From Formosa sp. Hel1_33_131 (GTDB lineage Bacteria; Bacteroidota; Bacteroidia; Flavobacteriales; Flavobacteriaceae): a stretch of 64,000 nt of DNA. The stretch spans positions 1-64,000 of the forward strand of contig CATEFX010000010.1 of the NCBI GenBank assembly GCA_949499105.1. Direction: 5' to 3'. The notes beneath the pieces were generated by a model that was not told the origin of the DNA, ran no database searches, and saw only the letters and a program-made list of their open reading frames with translations. A program made the translations under genes and the position numbers. Within the stretch, counting starts at the first letter, position 1. Each line of letters starts with the position of its first letter. Below, in pieces: positions 42,641 to 51,525 of this stretch.

Positions 42641-42771
42641 GGCAAAGTCTCCTGACTTAGCGGAACATTAAAAAGCGACAGGCAAAATTAGATAAGAAGT
42701 AGCAAATTAAAATATTATGAAAATAGCAGGACAGTATAAAAAAAAATAGCTCAAAGTCAGGAGACTTTGCC
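42641..42771 (+). repeat. dispersed intergenic repeat, copy A, with terminal inverted repeats
   Basis: GGCAAAGTCTCCTGACTTAGC (left) and GCTCAAAGTCAGGAGACTTTGCC (right) are near-perfect inverted repeats. Confidence 0.75.
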
Positions 42772-42961
42772 CCCGCTGCCGCACGAATCCTTTTGTGTGG
42801 TGGTAACTAAGTTATGTATGTAAAACTAAGAAATAAATGAGTAGAAAATATAATAAAAAATAAATATAAATAAGCATTTATAGCTCACTACGAACACGCT
42901 CTCGCCCCACGTGATGTGATCCTATAAAAAAAATGAAATAGAGAACCCTTAAACAAAAATT

Positions 42962-44725
42962 TTGAAACTTAACCTACTAAATAAAACAACATTAATTGTC
43001 CTATTGTCCCTGTTTCCATTAGGTATTATAGCCCAAGATCTCGAGAACATAGGTTCTAAAACAGTTGATAAAATAAAAAACAGTCCTTTAAAAATTAATG
43101 GAGGCATCTCTGCCAATAGTATTTTTTACAATTCTAATGGGCGCAGCTCACGAGAACCATTTACCTATTTTTTACAAGGCAATTTAAACATCAGCTGGTT
43201 AACTTTTAGCATGCCTCTAAGTTATAGTTATTCTAACCTAGGGAGTCAACTAGGATACGAAACACCCTTTAAATTTAATCGAGTAAGTATGCATCCCAAA
43301 TACAAATGGATACAAAGCCATATAGGCGACATTGCCATGACATTTTCTCCCTATACTTTAAGCGGTCATCAATTTACAGGGGGTGGTTTAGAACTCACCC
43401 CAGAGGGTCGTTTTAGCATTAGCGCTATGGGAGGACAATTATTAAAAGCCACCGAAGATGATGGCAATCAACAAACGCTACCTGCTTTTAGCCGGGTGGG
43501 ATACGGAACCAAACTAGGGTGGGAAAAAGAATTGTTTAAAATTGGGGTCATAGGATTCTATGCGAAAGATGACATTCACTCTATAACTGCTGTCCCAGAG
43601 GATAGAAATATTAAACCCAAAGAAAATTTAGTCATTGGGTTGGACGGAGAAGTCACAATTGCTGAAAATTATACCCTAAAAGCAGAATATGCCTCTACTG
43701 CCATCACACAAGATACAAGAGCTGCAAATGTGGATCAAAACGGAAGTGGTTTAGCAAGTTTACTCTTTAATAGTAAAGGGTCTTCAGAGTATTATGATGC
43801 TTATAAATTGGGATTTGATTTTCAATTGGAACAAATGAAATTAGGAGTCGCCTACGAACGAATCGATCCTGGCTACGAAACACTAGGTGCCTATTTTTTT
43901 AATAACGATTTTGAAAACATATCAATTAATGGCGCACGTCCATTGTTTAATGACAAGTTAAATCTAAGCTTTAATGCGGGGTATCAACGTGATAATTTAG
44001 CAAACCAAAAAACACAGGCAACCAACCGATTGGTAGGAGCAATTAACGGAACTTTGAAAGTCACAGATAAAATCTCAGTTGCGGGGTCCTACTCTAATTT
44101 TTCTACACATACCAATAAAAATTTAAATCAGTTTGATGATATCAATGATAGCGACCTAACGGATGAAGATTTGGAAGCTCTCGATTTTAAGCAACTCTCA
44201 CAAAATGCTACTATAAATATAAATTGGATTTTGTCAGAAGGAGAAAAAAATACCCAAAATATAAATTTAAACTATAGTTTAGCCTCTTCCGCTAATGAGC
44301 AAGCAGGCATTATAAGGGTGGGGCAAGCCAATAATTTTCACAATGCAAATTCAGTTTATACAATTGGTTTCCCTGAAAATGGGTTAAACATTTCAACTTC
44401 ATTAAATTATACGTATAGTGATATCGGTAGAGACGATAGTAATGCCTATGGTGGTGCTTTAAATATCAGTAAAAAGTTTTTTGAAGACAAACTCAATTCA
44501 ACATTTGGAGTGGCTTACAACACCAATAATAACAAAGACACAAAAACAGATGTCCTCAATTTTAGAGCCAATGCTTCAATGGTTGTTTCAGAAAAACATA
44601 ATTTTAGTTTAAATGCGGTGCAATTATTTAGAAGTACGACTAATCAGGAAGCTTTAAATGAATTAACAGTAACGTTTGGATATAGTTATACATTTGATAT
44701 TGGAACGCCAAAAAAGAAAAAATAG
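42962..44725 (+). CDS. outer-membrane beta-barrel protein of unknown function
   Basis: Signal peptide MKLNLLNKTTLIVLLSLFPLGIIAQ and alternating beta-strand pattern to an aromatic-containing C-terminus. Confidence 0.6.
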   Translation: MKLNLLNKTTLIVLLSLFPLGIIAQDLENIGSKTVDKIKNSPLKINGGISANSIFYNSNGRSSREPFTYFLQGNLNISWLTFSMPLSYSYSNLGSQLGYETPFKFNRVSMHPKYKWIQSHIGDIAMTFSPYTLSGHQFTGGGLELTPEGRFSISAMGGQLLKATEDDGNQQTLPAFSRVGYGTKLGWEKELFKIGVIGFYAKDDIHSITAVPEDRNIKPKENLVIGLDGEVTIAENYTLKAEYASTAITQDTRAANVDQNGSGLASLLFNSKGSSEYYDAYKLGFDFQLEQMKLGVAYERIDPGYETLGAYFFNNDFENISINGARPLFNDKLNLSFNAGYQRDNLANQKTQATNRLVGAINGTLKVTDKISVAGSYSNFSTHTNKNLNQFDDINDSDLTDEDLEALDFKQLSQNATININWILSEGEKNTQNINLNYSLASSANEQAGIIRVGQANNFHNANSVYTIGFPENGLNISTSLNYTYSDIGRDDSNAYGGALNISKKFFEDKLNSTFGVAYNTNNNKDTKTDVLNFRANASMVVSEKHNFSLNAVQLFRSTTNQEALNELTVTFGYSYTFDIGTPKKKK

Positions 44726-44873
44726 AGTTGCTATGAGCAATTATTGGGCCAACGAATAGTCTAAGTGAAGCCCTAACAGAAGCGTACCGATGCCTTTATC
44801 GAGATGTACTTCAAGTGTTATAATGCGATCTGCTTCTACGCATAAATTTCAAAATCATTTGTATTCCCCCCTC

Positions 44874-44945
44874 GAACTCTCTGACTTAACGGAATCCGAA
44901 AAAATCCAACGAAAAAGAAATCACTTGGCTCAACGTTGGGAAACG
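44874..44945 (+). repeat. dispersed intergenic repeat, copy B
   Basis: CTCTCTGACTTAACGGAATCC ... TTGGCTCAACGTTGGGAAACG. Confidence 0.55.
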
Positions 44946-45094
44946 AAAAATTGACCAAGTCAAACATTGTGTAGCTGGAAGATACAAAACCTCATTATGA
45001 AAACACAGCCCACCGATGACAATAACTTAAATAATTTTTATTTTTTTCTATAAAACTTTATAAGTACATTGAGATACTAACTAAAATATGTACC

Positions 45095-48070
45095 ATGATA
45101 AAAAAACTGTTTCTCTTTTGGAGTCTTTTTGGAGCGCTAATGTTATCAGCGCAAGATTATTTTCCAAAAAATGACGGCGTCAAATCTAAAAACACCAATT
45201 ACACCGCCTTAACGGGAGCGAAAATTTTCATCACCCCTTCAAAAAGTATTGATAACGGAATCCTATTAATAAAAGATGGCCACGTTATTAATGTTGGAGT
45301 CAATATCAAACTTCCTGAAAATACGTTGATTATAAATGTTAAGGGCCACTCCATTTACCCTTCATTTATTGATCTTTACGCCGATTTTGGCGTTACAAAA
45401 CCAAAACGTCAAAGCAGTACGAGTCGATCCCCACACTACAGCGCCAGTCGTGAAGGCTTTTATTGGAACGACCACATACGACCCGAACAAAATGCAATCG
45501 ATTACTTTAAATATAACCATAAAGCTGCTAAACCATTATTAAAAGCTGGTTTTGGTGTGGTCAATACACACTTACAAGACGGCATCGTTCGCGGAACAGG
45601 CGCTTTAGTTGCCTTAGACTCACTAGGCAGTGATTCCCAACGCATCTTATCCGATCAATCGGCACAGTATGTCTCTTTTTCAAAAAGCGTACGTTCACAA
45701 CAAGCCTACCCGTCATCTATTATGGGAGTGATGGCCCTATTAAGACAGCTTAATCACGATGCAGACTGGTATGCTAATGGAAACGTTCCAACAAAAGACC
45801 GTTCTATTGAAGCTTTCAATCGAAATAGAAATCAAGTTCAAATTTTTGAAGCAGGTAGTAGAGCCAATGCCTTACGAGCTGATGCCGTGGGCGATGCGTT
45901 TGCTGTTCAATATGTGATTGTAGGGGGTGGTGATGAATATGAACGCATCAATGATATCAAAAACACTCAAGCAACCTTTATTTTGCCTTTAAATTTTCCA
46001 AAAGCCTATGATGTTGAAAACACATTTCTAACAAATTCTTTGGAATTAGAAGCCATGAAAGAATGGAACCAACGCCCAGGAAACCCCATGACTTTAGATA
46101 AAAATGGGGTGTCTTTTGCGTTTACAACAAAGGGATTAAAATCGATGAAAGATTTTAAATTGAATCTTCTAAAAGCGATTGAATATGGCTTAGACAAGGT
46201 CACTGCCTTAGAAGCTTTGACCACACAACCGGCTCAAATATTAAGAAATAAAAAACTTGGGAATTTAAATGTGGGGAGCTATGCCAATTTCTTGGTGACT
46301 TCTGGTGAAATTTTTGATGCTAAAACTACCCTTTATGAAAATTGGGTCAATGGCTCAAGAACTGTATTTGAAGATATATCGAAAAAAGACATTCGAGGAG
46401 ATTACAGTTTTACGATAAACAATGAGACTTATAAACTTAAAATTAATGGGACATTAAGCAAACTTAAAACAGAAATAACATCCGATTCATTAAAGTTAAA
46501 AAGCAGTTTGAACTATAAAAATGATTGGGTTCATTTAACATTTTCCACGAAAGACACGACACAACAAGACTTTATTCGTGTAAACGCAAAAATTATTTCG
46601 AGTTTTGAAAACATCTCAGGAACCGCCACTTTGCTTGATGGGGCATCCCCTACTGTTGAAATGAAGCGTCTAAAAATTTCTAAAAAAGACACAACATCTA
46701 AAAAAGAAACGGTTTCAAAAACACCTAAAATAATCTCGGTTAGTTATCCGAATGGAGCGTATGGATTCAAAGAACTTCCAAAATCAGAAATGCTCTTATT
46801 TAAAAATGCAACGGTATGGACCAATGAGAATGAAGGAATTCTTAAAAACACGGATGTCCTTGTTAAAAATGGACGTATTGCAAAAATTGGAACCGATCTT
46901 AAAAACTCAAAAGCGACGGTAATCGATGCCACAGGAAAACATTTAACGGCGGGGATTGTCGATGAGCATTCGCATATTGCGGCGGCCAGTATCAACGAAG
47001 CAGGACAAAACTCGTCTGCTGAAGTGAGTATAGAAGATGTCATTGATGCCGATGATGTTGATATTTACCGAAACCTTGCTGGGGGCGTCACCTCAATTCA
47101 GATCCTGCATGGCTCCGCAAATCCAATCGGAGGACGTTCGGCTATTATTAAACTTAAATGGGGGAATTCTGCAAAAAACTTAATCTATACAAACCCTCCA
47201 AAATTTATAAAATTCGCATTGGGAGAAAATGTCAAACAATCCAATTGGGGAAGTTATAGCAGGTTTCCACAATCCCGAATGGGAGTTGAACAACTCTATA
47301 TTGATTATTTTACGAGAGCAAAAACGTATGATGCTCAAAAGAAAAGTGGAAAACCCTACCGTAAAGACACCGAAATGGAAGTCCTTTCGGAAATTTTAAA
47401 CAAAGAGCGTTTTATAAGTTGCCACTCCTATATTCAAAGTGAAATTAACATGCTAATGAAAGTGGCTGAGAAGTTTGATTTTAAAATCAACACCTTCACT
47501 CACATATTAGAAGGCTATAAAGTGGCCGACAAGATGAAAGCGCATGGTGTGGGTGCTTCGACTTTTAGCGACTGGTGGGCGTATAAATACGAAGTGAATG
47601 ACGCCATTCCATATAATGCCTCAATTTTAAATGCAATGGGCATTGTGACTGCGATTAATAGTGACGATGCTGAAATGTCTAGACGTCTCAACCAAGAAGC
47701 AGCCAAAGCCGTCAAATATGGAGGCACCTCAGAAGAAGATGCTTGGAAAATGGTCACGCTAAACCCTGCTAAACTTCTCCATATAGACGATCGAGTTGGG
47801 AGTATCAAAATCGGTAAAGATGCCGATTTGGTACTTTGGAGCGACCATCCACTATCGATGTATGCAAAAGCTGAAAAAACATTAATTGAAGGCGTGACAT
47901 ATTTTGATAAAGCGCGCGATTCAAAACTGAGACAAACGATTCAACAAGAACGAAATGAACTCATTCTTATGATGTTAAAAGAAAAAAATAAAGGCCAAAA
48001 AACGCAGCCAATAAAGAAAAAGGATAAACAACTTTTACATTGTGACTCCATAGATTTTAATCAACTATAA
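45095..48070 (+). CDS. two-module secreted amidohydrolase
   Basis: Signal peptide; C-terminal module ATGKHLTAGIVDEHSHIAAASINEAGQ...FTHILEG...AINSDDAEMSRRLNQEA...NPAKLLHIDDRVGSIKIGKDADLVLW; N-terminal amidohydrolase-like module. Confidence 0.85.
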   Translation: MIKKLFLFWSLFGALMLSAQDYFPKNDGVKSKNTNYTALTGAKIFITPSKSIDNGILLIKDGHVINVGVNIKLPENTLIINVKGHSIYPSFIDLYADFGVTKPKRQSSTSRSPHYSASREGFYWNDHIRPEQNAIDYFKYNHKAAKPLLKAGFGVVNTHLQDGIVRGTGALVALDSLGSDSQRILSDQSAQYVSFSKSVRSQQAYPSSIMGVMALLRQLNHDADWYANGNVPTKDRSIEAFNRNRNQVQIFEAGSRANALRADAVGDAFAVQYVIVGGGDEYERINDIKNTQATFILPLNFPKAYDVENTFLTNSLELEAMKEWNQRPGNPMTLDKNGVSFAFTTKGLKSMKDFKLNLLKAIEYGLDKVTALEALTTQPAQILRNKKLGNLNVGSYANFLVTSGEIFDAKTTLYENWVNGSRTVFEDISKKDIRGDYSFTINNETYKLKINGTLSKLKTEITSDSLKLKSSLNYKNDWVHLTFSTKDTTQQDFIRVNAKIISSFENISGTATLLDGASPTVEMKRLKISKKDTTSKKETVSKTPKIISVSYPNGAYGFKELPKSEMLLFKNATVWTNENEGILKNTDVLVKNGRIAKIGTDLKNSKATVIDATGKHLTAGIVDEHSHIAAASINEAGQNSSAEVSIEDVIDADDVDIYRNLAGGVTSIQILHGSANPIGGRSAIIKLKWGNSAKNLIYTNPPKFIKFALGENVKQSNWGSYSRFPQSRMGVEQLYIDYFTRAKTYDAQKKSGKPYRKDTEMEVLSEILNKERFISCHSYIQSEINMLMKVAEKFDFKINTFTHILEGYKVADKMKAHGVGASTFSDWWAYKYEVNDAIPYNASILNAMGIVTAINSDDAEMSRRLNQEAAKAVKYGGTSEEDAWKMVTLNPAKLLHIDDRVGSIKIGKDADLVLWSDHPLSMYAKAEKTLIEGVTYFDKARDSKLRQTIQQERNELILMMLKEKNKGQKTQPIKKKDKQLLHCDSIDFNQL

Positions 48071-48081
48071 ACACAGAACAG

Positions 48082-49380
48082 ATGAAACGTATCAAACTAA
48101 TTACTCTCTCTATTGTTTGTGTATTTATAGGACATGCACAACAAACACCTGCCGATAAACAATCCAAGCCCATCGCAATTTTGGGCGGGACGGCACACCT
48201 AGGAAATGGAACCGTCATTCAAAACAGTTTTATCGCTTTTGAGAATGGAATCTTACAAACTATTTCTGAACTCACAGGAACGGAAGACACCTCAAAAATG
48301 GAGGTGATCGATGCGCAAGGGCAACACATCTACCCTGGGTTTATTGTTCCTAACTCCACACTAGGATTGATTGAAATTGATGCTGTGAGAGCCTCTGATG
48401 ACGATTCAGAAATAGGCACTTGGAACCCTCATATTAGAAGTTTAATTGCCTATAATGCCGAATCAAAAGTGGTGGAAAGCATGCGTCCAAATGGCGTTCT
48501 TCTTGCGCAAATCACACCGAGAGGCGGACGTATTTCAGGCACATCATCAATTGTGCAACTAGATGCTTGGAATTGGGAAGATGCGGTCCTTAAAACAGAT
48601 GATGGCATTCATTTAAATTGGCCCAGTACATTTAGTCGTGCACGGTCTTGGTCAGGTGGGGCACTAAACTTAAAAATCAATCCAAAATACAACGGTCAAA
48701 CCGCTGAAATTGACACATATTTTAACAATGCTAAAGCCAATTCAAACAGTACTAAAGCTGAACTAAATCTGCCTTTTAATGCCATGAAAGGACTTTTTGA
48801 TCAATCCAAAACGCTGTTCATACATGTGAATGATGAAAAAGGAATTGTAGATGCGGTAGAATTTTCTAAATCACAAGCCCTCGCTAAAACCGTTATTGTT
48901 GGAGGTTATGAAGCGTATAAACTTGCTCCCTATTTAAAAGAAAATAATATTTCAGTCTTACTGCAACGTGTACACTCCCGCCCTAACAGTGATGACCATG
49001 ATTATGATTTACCGTACAAAATGGCACGTCTTTTAGTCAATGAAGGCGTCACCGTCGCTTTAGAAACCAGTGGCGATATGGAACGTATGAACTCTAGAAA
49101 CCTTCCCTTTTATGCAGGAACAACCGTTGCTCATGGCTTAACGAAGGCACAAGCACTCCAATTAATAACGTTGAATACGGCTAAAATTCTTGGGATCGAC
49201 CCCCTATATGGCTCTTTAGAAGTTGGCAAAAGTGCGACCTTATTTATTAGCAGCGGGGATGCCTTAGACATTCGAACCAATAAACTCACAAATGCATTTA
49301 TTGACGGACGCAAAATTAGCCTTGAAAGTCATCAAACAAAACTGTGGAAACGCTATTCTAAAAAATATGAGAATCACTAG
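48082..49380 (+). CDS. amidohydrolase-like protein lacking the HxH metal motif
   Basis: IYPGFIVPNSTLGLIEID where HxH would be expected; C-terminal LNTAKILGIDPLYGSLEVGKSATLFISSGD. Confidence 0.75.
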   Translation: MKRIKLITLSIVCVFIGHAQQTPADKQSKPIAILGGTAHLGNGTVIQNSFIAFENGILQTISELTGTEDTSKMEVIDAQGQHIYPGFIVPNSTLGLIEIDAVRASDDDSEIGTWNPHIRSLIAYNAESKVVESMRPNGVLLAQITPRGGRISGTSSIVQLDAWNWEDAVLKTDDGIHLNWPSTFSRARSWSGGALNLKINPKYNGQTAEIDTYFNNAKANSNSTKAELNLPFNAMKGLFDQSKTLFIHVNDEKGIVDAVEFSKSQALAKTVIVGGYEAYKLAPYLKENNISVLLQRVHSRPNSDDHDYDLPYKMARLLVNEGVTVALETSGDMERMNSRNLPFYAGTTVAHGLTKAQALQLITLNTAKILGIDPLYGSLEVGKSATLFISSGDALDIRTNKLTNAFIDGRKISLESHQTKLWKRYSKKYENH

Positions 49381-49444
49381 ACCTTTCATTGCAAACGCCT
49401 CGTTTTATTAGGAAGTCCCTGATTTTTTTATATATTTATATCGG

Positions 49445-49479
49445 ATTAAGACCCCAAGTCGAAATCTTCACAACCAATT
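49445..49479 (+). repeat. dispersed repeat family 2, copy 1
   Basis: ATTAAGACCCCAAGTCGAAATCTTCACAACCAATT, similar to 50718-50751. Confidence 0.5.
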
Positions 49480-49713
49480 GATCTACTATTTAGATATTAT
49501 TTTACTTTAAATATAATTTGAAGGTGTTCCGATGTCTGCCCCATTTAACGGTTATTAGGACCTTAAAAATTAGAGGTCAAGGCTGTTATACTTCTGAATT
49601 AAGAGGGCTAGAAAGTTTTAAAAAGATATTAAATAGCTGATTATAAGTATTTTGAATGAAATAAACCAATATACAAGCATAAAGAAAATATCGGTACTAG
49701 TACCAATATACAC

Positions 49714-49725
49714 TAGTTGGCAGTA
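49714..49725 (+). repeat. attC-like arm upstream of orphan ORF
   Basis: TAGTTGGCAGTA, 11/12 inverted match to TACTGCCTACTA at 50293-50304. Confidence 0.45.
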
Positions 49726-49745
49726 ATTAAAGGAAACGCACTTAA

Positions 49746-50288
49746 ATGGAAGAGTATCAAAAGAATTTAGAACAGTTCAGAGACGATTTATCGAAGTTAT
49801 CCAATCAAACAATAATTGACTTAAAAGGGATTTTGTTAAACAAGATTGTTACCTATGAATTTAACAGAAATGAATCTGGTGTAGTAGCATATTTATTTGA
49901 ATATGATTTTGAATTACTTGGATTAACATTTTATGGTTTAGATAAATACTTGTCGCAATACACAGAACACATAGCATTGCCGACCAAATTCCCTGATGAC
50001 AATTGGAAGAATATAACGCAAGAATCTATTTATCATTTTGAAAGTAAAAAAACAATGAAACGTTATGACGAAGATTGTAATAAACAAGAGATAAAACTAT
50101 TTGATGAATATTTCGTGAAGAAATATAATATTTTTAAAAATTGGTTTTTTATTTGTTGGAAGAAAGCAACAAAAGGAATAGAATTAAAAAAAGGTGCATA
50201 TTTCTCAATGCACGATACAAATTATCTAACAGAATTAAAAACAATGAAAGAAATTGAATATGATGAGGTAAAAGAAAAACACAAATAA
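49746..50288 (+). CDS. hypothetical protein (cassette-like orphan ORF)
   Basis: 180 aa ORF, no recognised domain, preceded by AAGGAAACG and flanked by inverted repeats. Confidence 0.6.
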   Translation: MEEYQKNLEQFRDDLSKLSNQTIIDLKGILLNKIVTYEFNRNESGVVAYLFEYDFELLGLTFYGLDKYLSQYTEHIALPTKFPDDNWKNITQESIYHFESKKTMKRYDEDCNKQEIKLFDEYFVKKYNIFKNWFFICWKKATKGIELKKGAYFSMHDTNYLTELKTMKEIEYDEVKEKHK

Positions 50289-50292
50289 AAAC

Positions 50293-50390
50293 TACTGCCT
50301 ACTACGTGTATAAAACATAGCTATTATAGGATTTCCGAGAGGTTTTGCACGTATAAGCTATGATTTATACGCCGTTTACTTGTTGCACAA
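50293..50390 (+). repeat. attC-like imperfect palindrome downstream of orphan ORF
   Basis: TACTGCCTACTACGTGTATAAAACATAGCT ... AGCTATGATTTATACGCCGTTTAC; stem 50308-50322 / 50356-50370 pairs 14 of 15. Confidence 0.5.
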
Positions 50391-50425
50391 GCGTTCCAAA
50401 AAGTGAAAATTAAGAAGATTTACCA

Positions 50426-50545
50426 AGCTCCGTATTCTCTGACTGAGCGGAACCTAAAAATAAAAACGATGAAATACGAGAAAAAAACATAAAGAAGGAT
50501 CTAAATAAACGTAAAAAAATAGATGGCTCAAAGTTGGGAAACCTT
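50426..50545 (+). repeat. dispersed intergenic repeat, copy C
   Basis: GCTCCGTATTCTCTGACTGAGCGGAACC ... ATGGCTCAAAGTTGGGAAACC. Confidence 0.65.
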
Positions 50546-50717
50546 TAGTAGCAGAACCAATGCATGGCTCCTTCAAAAGCAGTTAAAACAACGGTTTTTA
50601 GAATAAATATATTGACTAATTTCTACAAATTAATGTTAAACAAAGAAATCGCTAAACGACTCAAAACCAAAAGATGTTGCTACACAATTACAATATTTTA
50701 CCTATATTTACTAGTGT

Positions 50718-50751
50718 ATTAGACTCCAAATCTGATTCTTCACAACCAATT
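50718..50751 (+). repeat. dispersed repeat family 2, copy 2
   Basis: ATTAGACTCCAAATCTGATTCTTCACAACCAATT, similar to 49445-49479. Confidence 0.5.
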
Positions 50752-50924
50752 TAACTTGAGCATAGGATATTATAAGACTGTAAATTAGACAGTGGCGTGG
50801 ATGTACTGTGGAACAAAACACATCCTATAAAAAGAACTATGCATACCTTTTTGGTGTGTATATACAGTAGTTACTCAACATAAGAAAGAAAACATTTACT
50901 ATTGAAGTTAATAACCTATAATAT

Positions 50925-51401
50925 ATGAAACATAGAAAAACAATCACAAGCGTTGCGTTTCTCCTCCTAGGACTCGGAGGACTACACGCCCAAGAAAGCT
51001 CAACCGCTGCAGGTGGTGATGCCACAGGAATCGGAGGATCCTCAAGCTACACCGTTGGACAAGTCGTTTATACGACCAATACAGGAACAAACGGAAGCCT
51101 AGCACAAGGCGTGCACCAACCGTACGAAATTTCTACAACCTTAGGCATAAATGAAACTACTATTAATTTAGAATTAAGTCTTTACCCAAACCCAACCACC
51201 AATTATTTAACCTTAAAAGTAGAAAATAACACTAATTTGAGCTATCAACTAATTGACTTACTAGGCAAAGTAATAGCAAACAAAAAAGTAACTGCAACTA
51301 GTACAACCATTAAAATGGAAGCCTTACCAAAAGCCATTTACTTTTTAAAGGTAACAAGAAACAACCAACCCGTAAAAACATTTAAAGTAATAAAGCAATA
51401 A
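50925..51401 (+). CDS. secreted protein with T9SS C-terminal sorting domain
   Basis: Signal peptide; SLYPNPTTNYLTLKVEN...PKAIYFLKVTRNNQPVKTFKVIKQ. Confidence 0.8.
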   Translation: MKHRKTITSVAFLLLGLGGLHAQESSTAAGGDATGIGGSSSYTVGQVVYTTNTGTNGSLAQGVHQPYEISTTLGINETTINLELSLYPNPTTNYLTLKVENNTNLSYQLIDLLGKVIANKKVTATSTTIKMEALPKAIYFLKVTRNNQPVKTFKVIKQ

Positions 51402-51525
51402 TAAAAGCCACGATGGGGCAAAACTTTTAAAGTAATTAAAAACTAAAATTAAACAGATTGTCAGTTCGAGTGTTCCGAAGAATGAGGAGTGTATCGAGAA
51501 CAACAATCACAGAACAAATAACATT

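Noticed and set aside
49693-49704. Palindrome GGTACTAGTACC upstream of the orphan ORF
   Set aside because: Short isolated palindrome; could be an operator but no second copy or regulator links it to function.
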